A stretch of DNA of 64,000 nucleotides from JALZHR01 sp036388635 (GCA_036388635.1 DASVRL010000422.1:41425-105424), one strand, 5' to 3'. Shown: positions 42,019 through 51,755, counted from the stretch's first letter. Program-made: numbers and translations. Notes: generated by a model from the letters alone, not told the origin.

Positions 42019-43242
42019 CTAAACTCTGGATTTTAATTTCTGCAATCTTTCCGCCGCCGCTTCGAGCGTTTCGTCTTTTTTGCAAAAACAAAAACGCACC
42101 TTTTGCGAACCTGAACCAGTGTCGTGATAAAACGACGAACCCGGCACGACCGCCACGCCGATTTCGCGAATCAGATATTTTGTAAACTCGACGTCCGATT
42201 CAAAACCGAAATCCGAAATATCGGTCATCACATAATACGCGCCCTGCGGCAGATCGCATTTAAAACCCGCTGCCTGCAAAATCGGCACGATAAAATCCCG
42301 CTTTCGCTGATATTCTTTTTGCAGCCCGGCGTAATATTTTTCCGGCAAGCTCAGAGCATAAGCGCCCGCGTGCTGCAAGGGATTCGCCGCGCCGACCGTT
42401 AAAAAATCGTGAACTTTGCGAATCGCGCCCGAAATATCCGGCGGCGCGATGCAGTAACCGACGCGCCAGCCCGTCACCGAATAAGTTTTCGAAAGGGAAT
42501 TGACGACGACGGTTCGCTCACGCATTTCGTCGAGCTGCGCCATCGAGATATGTCTCGGATTATCCGTCGTCATCTGTCCCGCTTCCCGCTTGCCTTTATA
42601 AAGAATGTGCTCATAAATCTCGTCCGTAAAACAAATCGCGTCGTATTCCTTGCAGAGTTCGGCGATAAATTCCAATTCTTCGCGGCTGAAAACTTTTCCG
42701 GTCGGATTGTTCGGGTTGCAGATGATTATCGCTTTCGTCTTTTCGTTAAAAGCGGCGCGCAGCTCGTCTTTTTCAAAATGCCAGCCGTTTTCCGTTTGAT
42801 AAAGCGGAACGTGACGCGGCACGGCGTCGGACAAAATCGCGTCTGGCGCGTAGTTTTCATAAAAAGGCTCAAAAACGATCACTTCCTCGCCCGCGTCCAC
42901 GCAAGCCATCATTCCCGCAATCATTCCCTCGGTCGAGCCGCAGGTCACGGTAATTTCGGTTTCCGGGTCAATCTCCAAGCCGAGAAACCATTTCGTCTTC
43001 GCCGCAATCGCGTCACGAAAACCTTTCACGCCCCAGGTTATCGCGTATTGATTATGGTCGGCGGCGATTGCTTCCATCGCCTTCTGCTTAATGTCTTCGG
43101 GCGCGGCAAAATCCGGAAAGCCCTGACCGAGATTGACCGCGCCGTATTTCATCGCCTCGCGCGTCATCTCGCGAATGACGGATTCGGTAAAGCTCGCCGC
43201 TTTTTTCGAGATTCGATTTTTGGTTAATTTAGTTTGCGTCAT
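42019..43242 (-). CDS. class I/II aminotransferase (methionine/kynurenine type)
   Basis: This 407-residue PLP enzyme has the family marks NLGQGFPDF, ITVTCGSTEGMIA, CNPNNPTGKVFSREEL and the Schiff-base lysine in NSLSKTYSVTGWRVGY. The GQGFPDF start and FYHDTGSG near the end resemble kynurenine-oxoglutarate / methionine transaminases (YbdL-like). It probably converts aromatic or sulfur amino acids to keto acids. ATG 43242 is chosen because upstream codons to 43308 fall in an inverted repeat. Exact substrate cannot be set from sequence alone. Confidence 0.88.
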   Translation of the reverse strand: MTQTKLTKNRISKKAASFTESVIREMTREAMKYGAVNLGQGFPDFAAPEDIKQKAMEAIAADHNQYAITWGVKGFRDAIAAKTKWFLGLEIDPETEITVTCGSTEGMIAGMMACVDAGEEVIVFEPFYENYAPDAILSDAVPRHVPLYQTENGWHFEKDELRAAFNEKTKAIIICNPNNPTGKVFSREELEFIAELCKEYDAICFTDEIYEHILYKGKREAGQMTTDNPRHISMAQLDEMRERTVVVNSLSKTYSVTGWRVGYCIAPPDISGAIRKVHDFLTVGAANPLQHAGAYALSLPEKYYAGLQKEYQRKRDFIVPILQAAGFKCDLPQGAYYVMTDISDFGFESDVEFTKYLIREIGVAVVPGSSFYHDTGSGSQKVRFCFCKKDETLEAAAERLQKLKSRV

Positions 43243-43253
43243 AAGAAAATTCA

Positions 43254-43331
43254 TCCACAGATGCACACAGATTAACACAGATAAAGCCAAAATCCCGCGC
43301 GCGTTCACAGGTAATTATCTGCGATTAAATC
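43254..43331. repeat. CACAGAT-type inverted repeat upstream of aminotransferase
   Basis: The left part repeats ACAGATG, CACACAG, ATTAACA, CAGATAA. The right part on the other strand contains GATTTAATCGCAGATAA and ACCTGTGAA, a degenerate complement. It falls between the TonB receptor and the aminotransferase genes and would otherwise extend the aminotransferase frame by 22 residues. Confidence 0.55.
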
Positions 43332-45713
43332 TTAATTTTTTGCGCCGAAGCGAAACGTCAAGCCGACGTTAAACGTAAACGGATAGCCGGGCGTGGCGTG
43401 AATCCGCGACGGATAAATATTTCTGCCGGTTTCCGGGTCAATGCCGACAGGCGCATCGCTCAACAGGCGCGACTCGAAATAGTTCTGCGTTTCGTAATAG
43501 CGTTTATTGAAAAGATTATCAATCGAAAAATTCAAATCGACCCATTTTTTCAGGCGTTTCGAGAGCGAAAAATCGACGACGTCGTGCCCGCTCGCCCTGA
43601 GCCTCGCATCTTCGCCGTCCAGGCGATAACTCGAAATATGCCGCCAGCTCAGCGAAGCGTTAAAGCCGCGCAGTTCCGACAAAACAAAACTTCCGTTAGC
43701 GACGGTTTTCGGCGCGCTGTCAACGATAACGCGGCGGTTCGCGGCGGTAAATTCGCCCGGATAGAAAGCCTCGACGACCTGCGTTAAGCCGCCGTTGAAA
43801 CTCAAGTTGCGATTAAATTTTACCGAGCCTCTGACTTCCGCGCCGTAAGAGCGCGAGCGCCCGGCAAACTCGATGCTGCCATCGTCCGGAATATAAACCT
43901 GCTCGTTCGAGCGGTCAATCAGAAAAGCGCTGAAAACGGCGGAAATTCTCGGCGAATTATAGCTTGTTCCGAGCTGATAAAAATCGGTCGTCGAGATTTT
44001 CGGCGCTTCCGGGTTTCTGACGATGCCGCGCGCGTCCTGCGAGGAAATTCCGCGCCCGTAATTGACGTAGAAAGAAACGGGCGTTTTTTCAAAAGGCGAC
44101 CAGACGACAGCGATTTTCGGCTGGAATTTACCGGCGCTTTCTTTGCCGAGAAGTAAATTTTCATTTTCGCCGAATTCAAAACCTTCGACGCCGAACGTGA
44201 AATAATCAAACCTTAAACCGGTTTCGATTCGCAGATGACCGTTGAAAAAATCGATTCCGTTTTGAATGTAGCCCGCGTAATTATTCACTTTCGCGTCGGC
44301 TTTCGTGTAAAGCACGTTCGGGTTGTCAATATTTTCCGGCAAAAATTTGCGGTTCGGATTGCGATTCGTCGAAGGATACAAGCCGACGTTGATTTGGTTG
44401 AAATGCAGATTCGCGCCGACGGTTAAAAGCGCTTGCCTGCCGAACAATTTATACGGCTGAAGGTATTGAAAGTTTGCGCCTTCCTGCAAGCGCGAATCGT
44501 GCTGCTGGATTTCGTCGCCGTAAACGGGATCGTTTAGAAAAAACGTGAAATTCGACCATAAATCGAAAAGCGAGCGCGAAACAAAAGCGTCCGTCTTGAG
44601 CGTCGCGCCCGATTTCCATTCGCGGCGATAATACGTTCCGATTGTTCCCAGACGAACTTTTCCGCCGTTTTCCGGGTCGATAAAACCGAAACGGTCAAGT
44701 TCGCCGCTCGCCACCAAATCCAGCGGAATTTGACCCGAAGAAGTAAAATCACTGCGCCCGACGTTTAATTTAAAGCCGAGCGCCTGCGTCTCGTCGAATT
44801 TGTAGGTGATATTTCCCGAAACATTATCGCGGCGATAGCGGAGCGGATTTTTGAAAGGTCCGTCCGTGTAACTCGCCTCATAGGCGATAAAAGCGTCAGT
44901 TTTTTTCCACTGCGGGCTGTAGGCGAAAAAGCCGCGCGCGGTATTGAAGCTGCCCGCCTGAACGCGCGCCGTAAATCGCTGCGGCAGAGATTCTTTGAGG
45001 CGAATCTGCACGACGCCCAAGCCGGAAAAATCGCCGTAAGCGGCGGAAAAAGGTCCGTTGACGATTGACACGTCCTCGACGAGTTCGGGCGAGAGCGATT
45101 TCAGATTTCCCAGATAGCCCTGCCCGTGTCCCTGCGTGCCTTGATTTTGCTGGACGTTATCGACCAGAATCTTGACGCCGCCGTTTGCTCCGCCGTGGTC
45201 GGTGTTAAAACCGAACCGACGGATTTCCAGCGATTTTCCGCCGCCTTCGTGCTGCCCGGCGTTGATTCCGGCGTTCAGAGTGAAAATCAACTGGTCGTCG
45301 CGCCCGAAAAGCGTGTTTTTATAAATCGTGTCATTGCGCTGTTCAACTTCGGGCGTCAGCGCGCCGGCTTCGATGACGACGTTTTCGGCAATCGGCGGAA
45401 CGACGTATGCGATTTTGATTTGCAGGTTTTCCAGCGCGTCCGATGCGGCGAAAATCCGCGTCACGGTTTGCAGATTTTTGCCGAAAAATTTCGCGCTAAA
45501 AGGTTCGCTTGGAACTTTCAGAGAAAATTTTCCTTCGGCGTCGGTCGTCGCTGCCAGTTTTCCTTCGGACGTGCGGACTTCGATGGAGACGTTTGGGACA
45601 AGCTCGAATTGTTGGGTTAAAACCGTGCCGGAAAAAGTTCTTTCGCTTTGGGCGAAAACGGCGAGACAGAAAACAAAATTCAGTAAAGCGGCGAAAGATA
45701 TTTTTTTCAGCAT
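43332..45713 (-). CDS. TonB-dependent receptor with carboxypeptidase-regulatory domain
   Basis: This 793-residue outer-membrane barrel has a signal peptide that ends near FCLAVFAQS. Residues about 25-105 form a CarboxypepD_reg-like domain (VLTQQFELVPNVSIEVRTS, LAATTDAEGKFSLKV). The plug domain follows (EIRRFGFNTDHGGANGGVKI, VEDVSIVNGPFSAAYGDFSG). The remainder is a beta barrel ending with an aromatic residue-rich last strand (NVGLTFRFGAKN). It takes up a siderophore, metal complex or glycan with TonB energy. No substrate gene is adjacent, so the ligand is unknown. Confidence 0.9.
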   Translation of the reverse strand: MLKKISFAALLNFVFCLAVFAQSERTFSGTVLTQQFELVPNVSIEVRTSEGKLAATTDAEGKFSLKVPSEPFSAKFFGKNLQTVTRIFAASDALENLQIKIAYVVPPIAENVVIEAGALTPEVEQRNDTIYKNTLFGRDDQLIFTLNAGINAGQHEGGGKSLEIRRFGFNTDHGGANGGVKILVDNVQQNQGTQGHGQGYLGNLKSLSPELVEDVSIVNGPFSAAYGDFSGLGVVQIRLKESLPQRFTARVQAGSFNTARGFFAYSPQWKKTDAFIAYEASYTDGPFKNPLRYRRDNVSGNITYKFDETQALGFKLNVGRSDFTSSGQIPLDLVASGELDRFGFIDPENGGKVRLGTIGTYYRREWKSGATLKTDAFVSRSLFDLWSNFTFFLNDPVYGDEIQQHDSRLQEGANFQYLQPYKLFGRQALLTVGANLHFNQINVGLYPSTNRNPNRKFLPENIDNPNVLYTKADAKVNNYAGYIQNGIDFFNGHLRIETGLRFDYFTFGVEGFEFGENENLLLGKESAGKFQPKIAVVWSPFEKTPVSFYVNYGRGISSQDARGIVRNPEAPKISTTDFYQLGTSYNSPRISAVFSAFLIDRSNEQVYIPDDGSIEFAGRSRSYGAEVRGSVKFNRNLSFNGGLTQVVEAFYPGEFTAANRRVIVDSAPKTVANGSFVLSELRGFNASLSWRHISSYRLDGEDARLRASGHDVVDFSLSKRLKKWVDLNFSIDNLFNKRYYETQNYFESRLLSDAPVGIDPETGRNIYPSRIHATPGYPFTFNVGLTFRFGAKN

Positions 45714-45799
45714 AAATCGAAAGCCAATTTTTTCGGGAAAACGCGTTTAATTTCGCATTCGCAGATTAAATGGCTTTGGATTCATTATAACCGATGAAT

Positions 45800-47788
45800 T
45801 TAGCTTTCGGCAGTCAGGTTTTGACCGATGGTCGGAATCTGGTAATTGACGGTCGTTTCGGCTTTGGCGGCGGCAGGCGAATTCGGCGGCTCTTTGATTT
45901 TCGCTTCGGGCAGAAAATGGTTGAATAAGGCGCGGATTTTCGTCTCGCTCGATTCGGTCACGGCGGTTTCAAAATTCGACAAAATCTGCGCCACTTCTTC
46001 CGCCGAAAATTCCGCGATTTTGCCGATAAAGATTTTCGGATGCTGCGTTTTCAATAAATTTTCGCCCGTGATTTCCAGTTCTTCAAAAAGCTTTTCGCCC
46101 TGCCGGATGCCGGTAAAAATGATGTCGATGTCCTCGTAAGGCTGCAAGCCCGAAAGCCGAATCATATCTTCCGCCAAATCCAGAATCTTTATCGGTTCGC
46201 CCATATCGAGAATAAAAATCTCGCCGCCCGCGCCGAGCGCGCCGGCTTGCAGAACAAGCTGCGAGGCTTCAGGAATCGTCATAAAATAGCGCGTCATTTT
46301 CGGGTCGGTGACGGTTATCGCTTCGCCTTTTAAAATTTGCTCGCGGAAAATCGGCACGACCGAACCGGCGGAGCCTAAAACGTTGCCGAAACGAACCGCC
46401 ATATAGCGCGTTTTAGCAAATTTGCGGCGCAGGCTCTGGACGACGAGTTCGGCGACGCGTTTTGACGCGCCCATAATCGACGTCGGATTGACGGCTTTGT
46501 CGGTCGAAATCAAAACAAAGGCATTCGCGCCGAATTCGCCCGCCAGCTCGGCGATTTGTTTGGTCGCAAAAACGTTGTTTTTTATCGCCTCGGTCGGATT
46601 CGTTTCCATCAGCGGAACGTGTTTGTGCGCGGCGGCGTGGAAAACGACTTCCGGCTTGAATTTTTCGAAAATCTCGCGCATTCGCGGCGCGTCCGAAACG
46701 TCGGCGAGCAGCGGCAGAAAATTTAAATCGGTGAAATCCTTAACCAGCTCGCGCTCGATTTGAAACAGCGCAAACTCCGTGCGCTCGACTAAAAGAAGTT
46801 GGTCGGGCTGAAAGTTGGCGACCTGGCGGACCAACTCCGAGCCGATTGAACCGCCCGCGCCCGTGACCATTACGGTTTTGCCGGTCAGAAATTCGTGCAG
46901 GTTTTTGTCGTCGAGTTGAATCGGCTCGCGCCCGAGGAGGTCTTCAATCTGCACGTCGCGGATGCGGCTGACGTTGACGCGCCCGTGGACGATTTCATTC
47001 AGGCTCGGCACGATTTGCGCTTTGACGGGAATCTCGCGGCAGATGTCCAAAATACGGCGAATTTCCTTGCCCTGCGCGTGGTCGATGGCGATGACAACCT
47101 GTTCGATGCTTAATTCGTCGACCAATCGCGCCAAATCGTCGGTCGTTCCTAAAACCTTGATGCCGCTGACGCTGCCGCCTTTTTTACGGCGGTCGTCGTC
47201 GACAAAACCTTTCACCTGCAGCTCGGCGTCGGCGCGACCCGCGACTTCCTTGACCGCCGCCGCCGCGATTCTGCCTGCGCCGACGAAAAGCGTCGATTTC
47301 GCCTTCAGACGCCGCCTGCCGCCGGTGACGATGCGCTTTTCGGAAAACTCGTAAACAAAGCGCCGCAAAACGCGCAGCGCCAGCAGTCCGGCAAACGCGA
47401 ACATCGTGTTCATCAAAATAATGGAAAGCGGAACCTGCCAGCGAATAAAACGCTCGGGCGAGAGCAGCAGACGGAAGGCAATCAAAACGACGCCGGAAAT
47501 AAAAGCGGCTTTCAGAAAAGCTTTAATATCTTCGAGGCTGACGTAGCGCCACAAAATCGAGTACGCGCCGATCAGGAAAAGCGAAGAAAACTGCACCAGA
47601 ATCACAAAAGGAAGCTGATTCAGAGCATTTTCCAGATAATATTCGGAAAGCTGGAAATCGAAACGAAGCAGGTAAGCCAGAAAAAACGCGGCGCACAAAA
47701 CACACAAATCCGCCAGAAACTGAAACGGACGTCGCAGAAACCAGAAACGCTCTTCGGTTTGATTTTTTTCCGGAAAAGAATCCTTCAT
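45800..47788 (-). CDS. WbpM/CapD-like UDP-sugar 4,6-dehydratase
   Basis: This 662-residue protein has an N-terminal membrane part with four spans (about residues 25-140), a CoA-binding-like Rossmann region (about 165-280) and the catalytic SDR domain (about 305-600). Seen are VTGAGGSIGSELVRQVANF and the Ser-Met-Lys type catalytic site in ISTDKAVNPTSIMGASKRVA, with FGNVLGSAGSVVPIF following. Family members convert UDP-GlcNAc to a 4-keto-6-deoxy sugar for surface glycans. It is divergent from the Wza-like gene. It may serve the large polysaccharide locus 24 kb away; this is inference. Confidence 0.92.
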   Translation of the reverse strand: MKDSFPEKNQTEERFWFLRRPFQFLADLCVLCAAFFLAYLLRFDFQLSEYYLENALNQLPFVILVQFSSLFLIGAYSILWRYVSLEDIKAFLKAAFISGVVLIAFRLLLSPERFIRWQVPLSIILMNTMFAFAGLLALRVLRRFVYEFSEKRIVTGGRRRLKAKSTLFVGAGRIAAAAVKEVAGRADAELQVKGFVDDDRRKKGGSVSGIKVLGTTDDLARLVDELSIEQVVIAIDHAQGKEIRRILDICREIPVKAQIVPSLNEIVHGRVNVSRIRDVQIEDLLGREPIQLDDKNLHEFLTGKTVMVTGAGGSIGSELVRQVANFQPDQLLLVERTEFALFQIERELVKDFTDLNFLPLLADVSDAPRMREIFEKFKPEVVFHAAAHKHVPLMETNPTEAIKNNVFATKQIAELAGEFGANAFVLISTDKAVNPTSIMGASKRVAELVVQSLRRKFAKTRYMAVRFGNVLGSAGSVVPIFREQILKGEAITVTDPKMTRYFMTIPEASQLVLQAGALGAGGEIFILDMGEPIKILDLAEDMIRLSGLQPYEDIDIIFTGIRQGEKLFEELEITGENLLKTQHPKIFIGKIAEFSAEEVAQILSNFETAVTESSETKIRALFNHFLPEAKIKEPPNSPAAAKAETTVNYQIPTIGQNLTAES

Positions 47789-47900
47789 CGGTTGAACAAA
47801 CTTCTCTCAAATGAAGTTACTCGGCACGGCATTGCCTTGTCAAATAGTTTTTATAACAATAAATCTTTCTGACGCGGCAGACAACTCGAGCTATGGAAAG

Positions 47901-47927
47901 TTGAATCGTAAGCCTTTCTAAGATACT
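47901..47927 (+). promoter_or_regulatory. candidate promoter for the Wza-like gene
   Basis: TTGAAT (47901-47906) and GATACT (47922-47927) are separated by 15 bases, shorter than ideal, with the start codon about 39 bases further. An AGAGAGG ribosome site follows. It is a weak visual match only. Confidence 0.3.
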
Positions 47928-47965
47928 CTTATTAGCTGCCACACATCCAAGAGAGGTTTAAAACG

Positions 47966-48946
47966 ATGAAAAGAAATATTTTGTGGATTTTCGCGCTAAC
48001 GCTTTGCCTGACTCAAATCGCTTTCGCGCAGGAAAAAGTTTCGCAGCAGACGGTTTCGCAGGTTGCGCCGCGCGGTTATTTAGTCGGACCGGGCGATGTT
48101 ATCGAAGGAAAAGTCCTGGGCGAAAAAGATTTCGATTTTACCGCCACGATTGACGAAGACGGCAATTTTGAAGTTCCGTTTTTCGAAAAACCCGTTCCGG
48201 CAGTTTGCCGCACCGAAAAGGAACTGCGCGCCGAAGTCACCAGGCTCGTTTCAAAATACGTGCGCAACCCGCAGGTCAGCGTGCAGGTCAGGGAACGCAA
48301 AAGCCGCCCGCCCGCAACCATCTACGGCGAAGTTCGCCAGCAGCAGCAGGTTATCCTGACGCGGCGGGCGCGTCTGCTGGAGCTTCTTTCTTTTGCCGGC
48401 GGCGTCACGGAAAAAGCCGGCGGGATGATTCAGATTTTCCGCACGCAGCCTTTATTGTGCGCCGCGCCCGATGAAGTGGACATCTGGAAAACGGAAGCCG
48501 GAAACGGCTTGGATGTGCCTTCGCGCGTGTACAGCCTCAAAAGCGTCAGGCTCGGCAAGGACGAATCGAATCCGTTAATCTATCCGGGCGATATTATCGT
48601 CGTGCAGAAAGCCGCGCCGGTTTATATCGTCGGCGAAATTCTGCGACCCGGCGAGATGACGATTCCCGAAGGCGGTCTGCCTTTAATGCAGGCGATTGCC
48701 ATGGCGAGCGGAATATCGCGCGAGGCGAAAACCAAAAATATTAAAATTTATCGCCGGAAAGAAGGCTCGACCCAACCGGAAATTATTATGGTCAATTATG
48801 ACCAAATCAAAAAGGGTCAGCAAAAAGACGTGATTCTCGAACCTTTCGATATTGTCGAAGTCGATAAGGCAAAGAAAAAGTTTACCGATTATCTCGTCGA
48901 ATTTGCCATAGGAATTCCTAATCGGCTGCCGGTAATACCTCTTTAA
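47966..48946 (+). CDS. Wza-like polysaccharide export protein
   Basis: This 326-residue secreted protein has a signal peptide that ends at about IAFAQEK. A Poly_export region (about 35-125: YLVGPGDVIEGKVLGEKDF, NFEVPFFEKPVPA) is followed by SLBB-type repeats (ATIYGEVRQQQQVIL, VYIVGEILRPGEMTIPEG). Such proteins form the outer-membrane channel for capsule or exopolysaccharide. No lipobox is seen, unlike Escherichia coli Wza. Divergent to the WbpM-like gene and away from other export genes; no Wzc-like chain-length regulator is in the window. Confidence 0.88.
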   Translation: MKRNILWIFALTLCLTQIAFAQEKVSQQTVSQVAPRGYLVGPGDVIEGKVLGEKDFDFTATIDEDGNFEVPFFEKPVPAVCRTEKELRAEVTRLVSKYVRNPQVSVQVRERKSRPPATIYGEVRQQQQVILTRRARLLELLSFAGGVTEKAGGMIQIFRTQPLLCAAPDEVDIWKTEAGNGLDVPSRVYSLKSVRLGKDESNPLIYPGDIIVVQKAAPVYIVGEILRPGEMTIPEGGLPLMQAIAMASGISREAKTKNIKIYRRKEGSTQPEIIMVNYDQIKKGQQKDVILEPFDIVEVDKAKKKFTDYLVEFAIGIPNRLPVIPL

Positions 48947-48971
48947 AGAAAATTCGGAAATATAAATTTGC

Positions 48972-48998
48972 GCCTGTGAGAATCTTTAGCTCACAGGC
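48972..48998. terminator. hairpin shared by convergent wza-like and acyl-CoA synthetase genes
   Basis: GCCTGTGAG (48972-48980) pairs with CTCACAGGC (48990-48998) across nine bases. T-runs follow on the plus side (CTTTTCTTTTTC). The stop codon of the minus-strand synthetase lies in the loop, so the stem encodes its last residues. Confidence 0.75.
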
Positions 48999-50863
48999 TT
49001 TTCTTTTTCGGCGTCGGCGTAGATTTTTTCGATAACGTCGCGGTATTTTTCGCTGACGACGCGGCGTTTGACTTTCAAGGTCGGCGTCAGCTCGCCGCCT
49101 TCGACGGACAATTCGTTTTCCAGCAGAGCGATTTTTTTCACTTTTTCAAACTGCGATAAATCTTTGCTCAGTTCGGCAATCTGTCTTTCCAGAAGATTGA
49201 CGATGCGCGGGTGGCGGCACATTTCGGCGCACGAGCTTATCTCGATGCCTTTCAGCTTCACGTAATGCGCGAGCGATTCGAAATTCGGCACGATTAACGC
49301 CGCCGGAAATTTCCGTTCGTTTCCGACCAGAACGACCTGATTGACGAAACGCGAGGTTTTTATCATCTGTTCGATTGGCGCGGGCGCGATGTATTTGCCG
49401 CCGGAAGTTTTGAAAAGCTCTTTTTTGCGGTCGGTGATTATCAAAAAACCGTCGGCGTCGATTCTTCCGATGTCGCCGGTTTTAAACCAGCCGTCTTCGG
49501 TAAACGCCTCGCGCGTCGCCTGCGGCTTGTTGTAATAACCGAGCATCACGCCCGGACCGGAAGCTTCGACTTCCCCGTCTTCGGCGATGCGCACTTCCGT
49601 GTTGCGCAGCGGCTTGCCTACGCTGCCGACGCGGGCAGCCATCGGGTTGTTGGTCGAGATGACGGGCGAAGTTTCGGTCAAGCCGTAGCCTTGCATAATC
49701 GAAACGCCCGCGCCGTTGAAAATATAGTAAATATCGTCGGACAAAGCCGCGCCGCCCGTGATGCACGAACGGAGATTGCCGCCGAAAAACTCGCGGAATT
49801 TTCTGAAAACGAGCTTGTCGGCAATCGCGTGTTTAATTGCCAAAAGACGCGGAATCGCCTGTTTATGCTCGACGCGGCGCGCGTATTCTTTCCCGACGTC
49901 AATCGCCCAATCGAAAATCTTTTCTTTCAAGCGGCTTTCGCTCGCCGATTTTTCTTTCGCGCGAGCGTAAACCTTTTCAAAAATGCGCGGCACGCCGACA
50001 AAAATCGTCGGCTGAACTTCGCGCAGGTTTTCCGGCACTTTTTCGATTGATTCGGCGTAATGCACCGCCATTCCGTTGAAAATGTAAAGATACATTCCCC
50101 CGCGCTCGAAAATGTGCGACAGCGGCAAAACGGAAAGCGGCTTGTCTTTGTCGGAAAAAGTAAAATTCTCGCCCGCGTCGATGACGTTCGAGATAATATT
50201 CGCGTGCGTCAGCATCACGCCTTTCGGCTCGCCCGTCGTCCCGCTTGTGTAAATCAGCGTGGCGACGTCTTCAGCCTTTATCTGCGCGGTTAATTCTTTT
50301 AATAATTCGGGTTGTTCGGCTTTCAGCGCGGCGCCGAGATTTTCCAGTTCCGCCAGCGAAATCGCATTTTCCGCCTCGACGCCGTCCGCGTTAAAGAAAA
50401 TTAATTTTTCGATGGAGCGGCATTCGGAAAAAATTCCGCCGATGCGCTCGTAAGTTTCCCTGTCCTGCAAAAAGAAAACTTTCGCGCCCGAATCGTTGAC
50501 GATGTAACAAACCTGATTCGCCGCCAGCGTCGTGTAAACCGGGACGTCGATCACGCCGGAAAATTGACAGCCCGCATCGGTCAGCGTCCATTCGGGCAAG
50601 TTTGCCGAGAGAAGCGCCGCGCGGTCGCCGCGCCGGACGCCGAGCGAATAAAGTCCGAGCGCGATGTTTTCGATGCGCGAAATCATTTCATCGGATGAAA
50701 TCGCTTTCCATTCGCCGCCGCTTTTATAATTCAGAGCGTCTTTGAGCGAGCGCTTCTGGCGCGCCTGCAAAAATAATTCCGCCAGGTTAAGCGGCTCGTC
50801 CGCGAAAAGCGGAATGCGCTGAACCTTACGCCTGATGTCTTGTATTTCGCTAATCATCGTCAT
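48986..50863 (-). CDS. long-chain acyl-CoA synthetase (AMP-forming)
   Basis: This 625-residue ANL-superfamily ligase has the P-loop TLIYTSGTTGEPKGVMLTH, the A5-type GYGLTETSPVIS and the later TGDIGRIDADGFLIITDRKK, with the hinge following. Length and the FadD15/long-chain family pattern fit activation of fatty acids to acyl-CoA. Its start overlaps the upstream tetR stop by four bases (ATGA), so it is translationally coupled to its likely regulator. Chain-length preference is not readable. Confidence 0.92.
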   Translation of the reverse strand: MTMISEIQDIRRKVQRIPLFADEPLNLAELFLQARQKRSLKDALNYKSGGEWKAISSDEMISRIENIALGLYSLGVRRGDRAALLSANLPEWTLTDAGCQFSGVIDVPVYTTLAANQVCYIVNDSGAKVFFLQDRETYERIGGIFSECRSIEKLIFFNADGVEAENAISLAELENLGAALKAEQPELLKELTAQIKAEDVATLIYTSGTTGEPKGVMLTHANIISNVIDAGENFTFSDKDKPLSVLPLSHIFERGGMYLYIFNGMAVHYAESIEKVPENLREVQPTIFVGVPRIFEKVYARAKEKSASESRLKEKIFDWAIDVGKEYARRVEHKQAIPRLLAIKHAIADKLVFRKFREFFGGNLRSCITGGAALSDDIYYIFNGAGVSIMQGYGLTETSPVISTNNPMAARVGSVGKPLRNTEVRIAEDGEVEASGPGVMLGYYNKPQATREAFTEDGWFKTGDIGRIDADGFLIITDRKKELFKTSGGKYIAPAPIEQMIKTSRFVNQVVLVGNERKFPAALIVPNFESLAHYVKLKGIEISSCAEMCRHPRIVNLLERQIAELSKDLSQFEKVKKIALLENELSVEGGELTPTLKVKRRVVSEKYRDVIEKIYADAEKEKPVS

Positions 50864-51489
50864 TTACCGCTGACCATTCCGCCGAAAAATATTTCCAGAA
50901 CCGTGTCCGCCATCGGCGCGAGCGGATAGGATTTTTTGGAGAGAATCCAGTTGGTCACCATTTCGTCCAGCGCGCCGTACAGAATTTTGGCGCAAACCGT
51001 AGGGTTTAAATCCGCGCGGAAAACGCCTTGTTTTTGTCCTTCGACAATCGTCTGGCGAATGATGTCGAGATATTCGGCGAAACCGGCGGCGGAAAATTCT
51101 TCCATAAACTTGGTCGAGCCGCGCAGCTCGACCTGGAAAACAATCGCCAAATCGCGGTCGGCGCTCAAGCGCTCCAGATGCAGCCCGGCAATGCGGCGCA
51201 GTTTGGCGTCGGCTTTTTCGATTTCGGCGATTTCCCTTTTGCCTTCGGAGATAAATTCTTCCATCGCGCGGTCGAAAACCGAATGCAGAATCTCGTCCTT
51301 GCTTTTGAAATAAAGATAAACCGTGCCGTCGGCGATATTGGCTTCGCGCGCGATGTCGGAAACCTTCGAGTTGAAATAGCCGTTGCGGGCGAAAACTTTT
51401 ATCGCCGCGCGTAAAATGGCTTCGCGCTTGTCCGTGACGGCGGCTTTTGCCGTCGAAGAACCGTTTGTTCGAGTGGCGGAACGTGACAT
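50860..51489 (-). CDS. TetR-family regulator of acyl-CoA synthetase
   Basis: This 209-residue protein has an N-terminal DNA-binding domain (about 17-65: KREAILRAAIKVFARNGYF, ADGTVYLYFKSKDEIL) and a larger ligand domain. The YLYFKSKDE segment is typical of FadR-like TetR repressors that sense acyl-CoA. ATG 51489 is chosen: upstream in-frame codons to 51597 fall in a heptad repeat. The four-base overlap with the synthetase gene suggests it controls its own operon. Confidence 0.9.
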   Translation of the reverse strand: MSRSATRTNGSSTAKAAVTDKREAILRAAIKVFARNGYFNSKVSDIAREANIADGTVYLYFKSKDEILHSVFDRAMEEFISEGKREIAEIEKADAKLRRIAGLHLERLSADRDLAIVFQVELRGSTKFMEEFSAAGFAEYLDIIRQTIVEGQKQGVFRADLNPTVCAKILYGALDEMVTNWILSKKSYPLAPMADTVLEIFFGGMVSGK

Positions 51490-51497
51490 AGATTTTA

Positions 51498-51612
51498 TTG
51501 GCGACTGGCGATTGGCGATTTTTCGATCGGATAAGAAATTTTTAATTTTATTGCCTTCGGAGAGAGCCGAATTCCGCTTCCAATCTAAATTCGCCAATCT
51601 AAAATCAGATTG
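51498..51612. repeat. heptad inverted-pair repeat upstream of tetR
   Basis: The left arm reads TTGGCGA, CTGGCGA, TTGGCGA. The right arm on the opposite strand reads GATTTTA, GATTGGC, GAATTTA, GATTGG. GATTGGCGA-type blocks in both arms are complementary. It fills the region between the regulator and the tRNA gene, and a further related block CCAATCCGAAATCTAAAATC lies at 51731-51750. Confidence 0.7.
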
Positions 51613-51755
51613 ATGAATGAATCATCATTCAGTTTTGCTAAAGGTATAACAAAACCGGAAAACAAATCAACAAAAATCTGCAAAGTTAATGTATTTTTTT
51701 TGTCGGAAAAGAAAAAGAACTGGCTGGCGACCAATCCGAAATCTAAAATCGTGTG

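Noticed and set aside
42409..43227. 272-residue plus-strand frame
   Set aside because: Antisense to the aminotransferase with complete PLP motifs; no ribosome site or domain.
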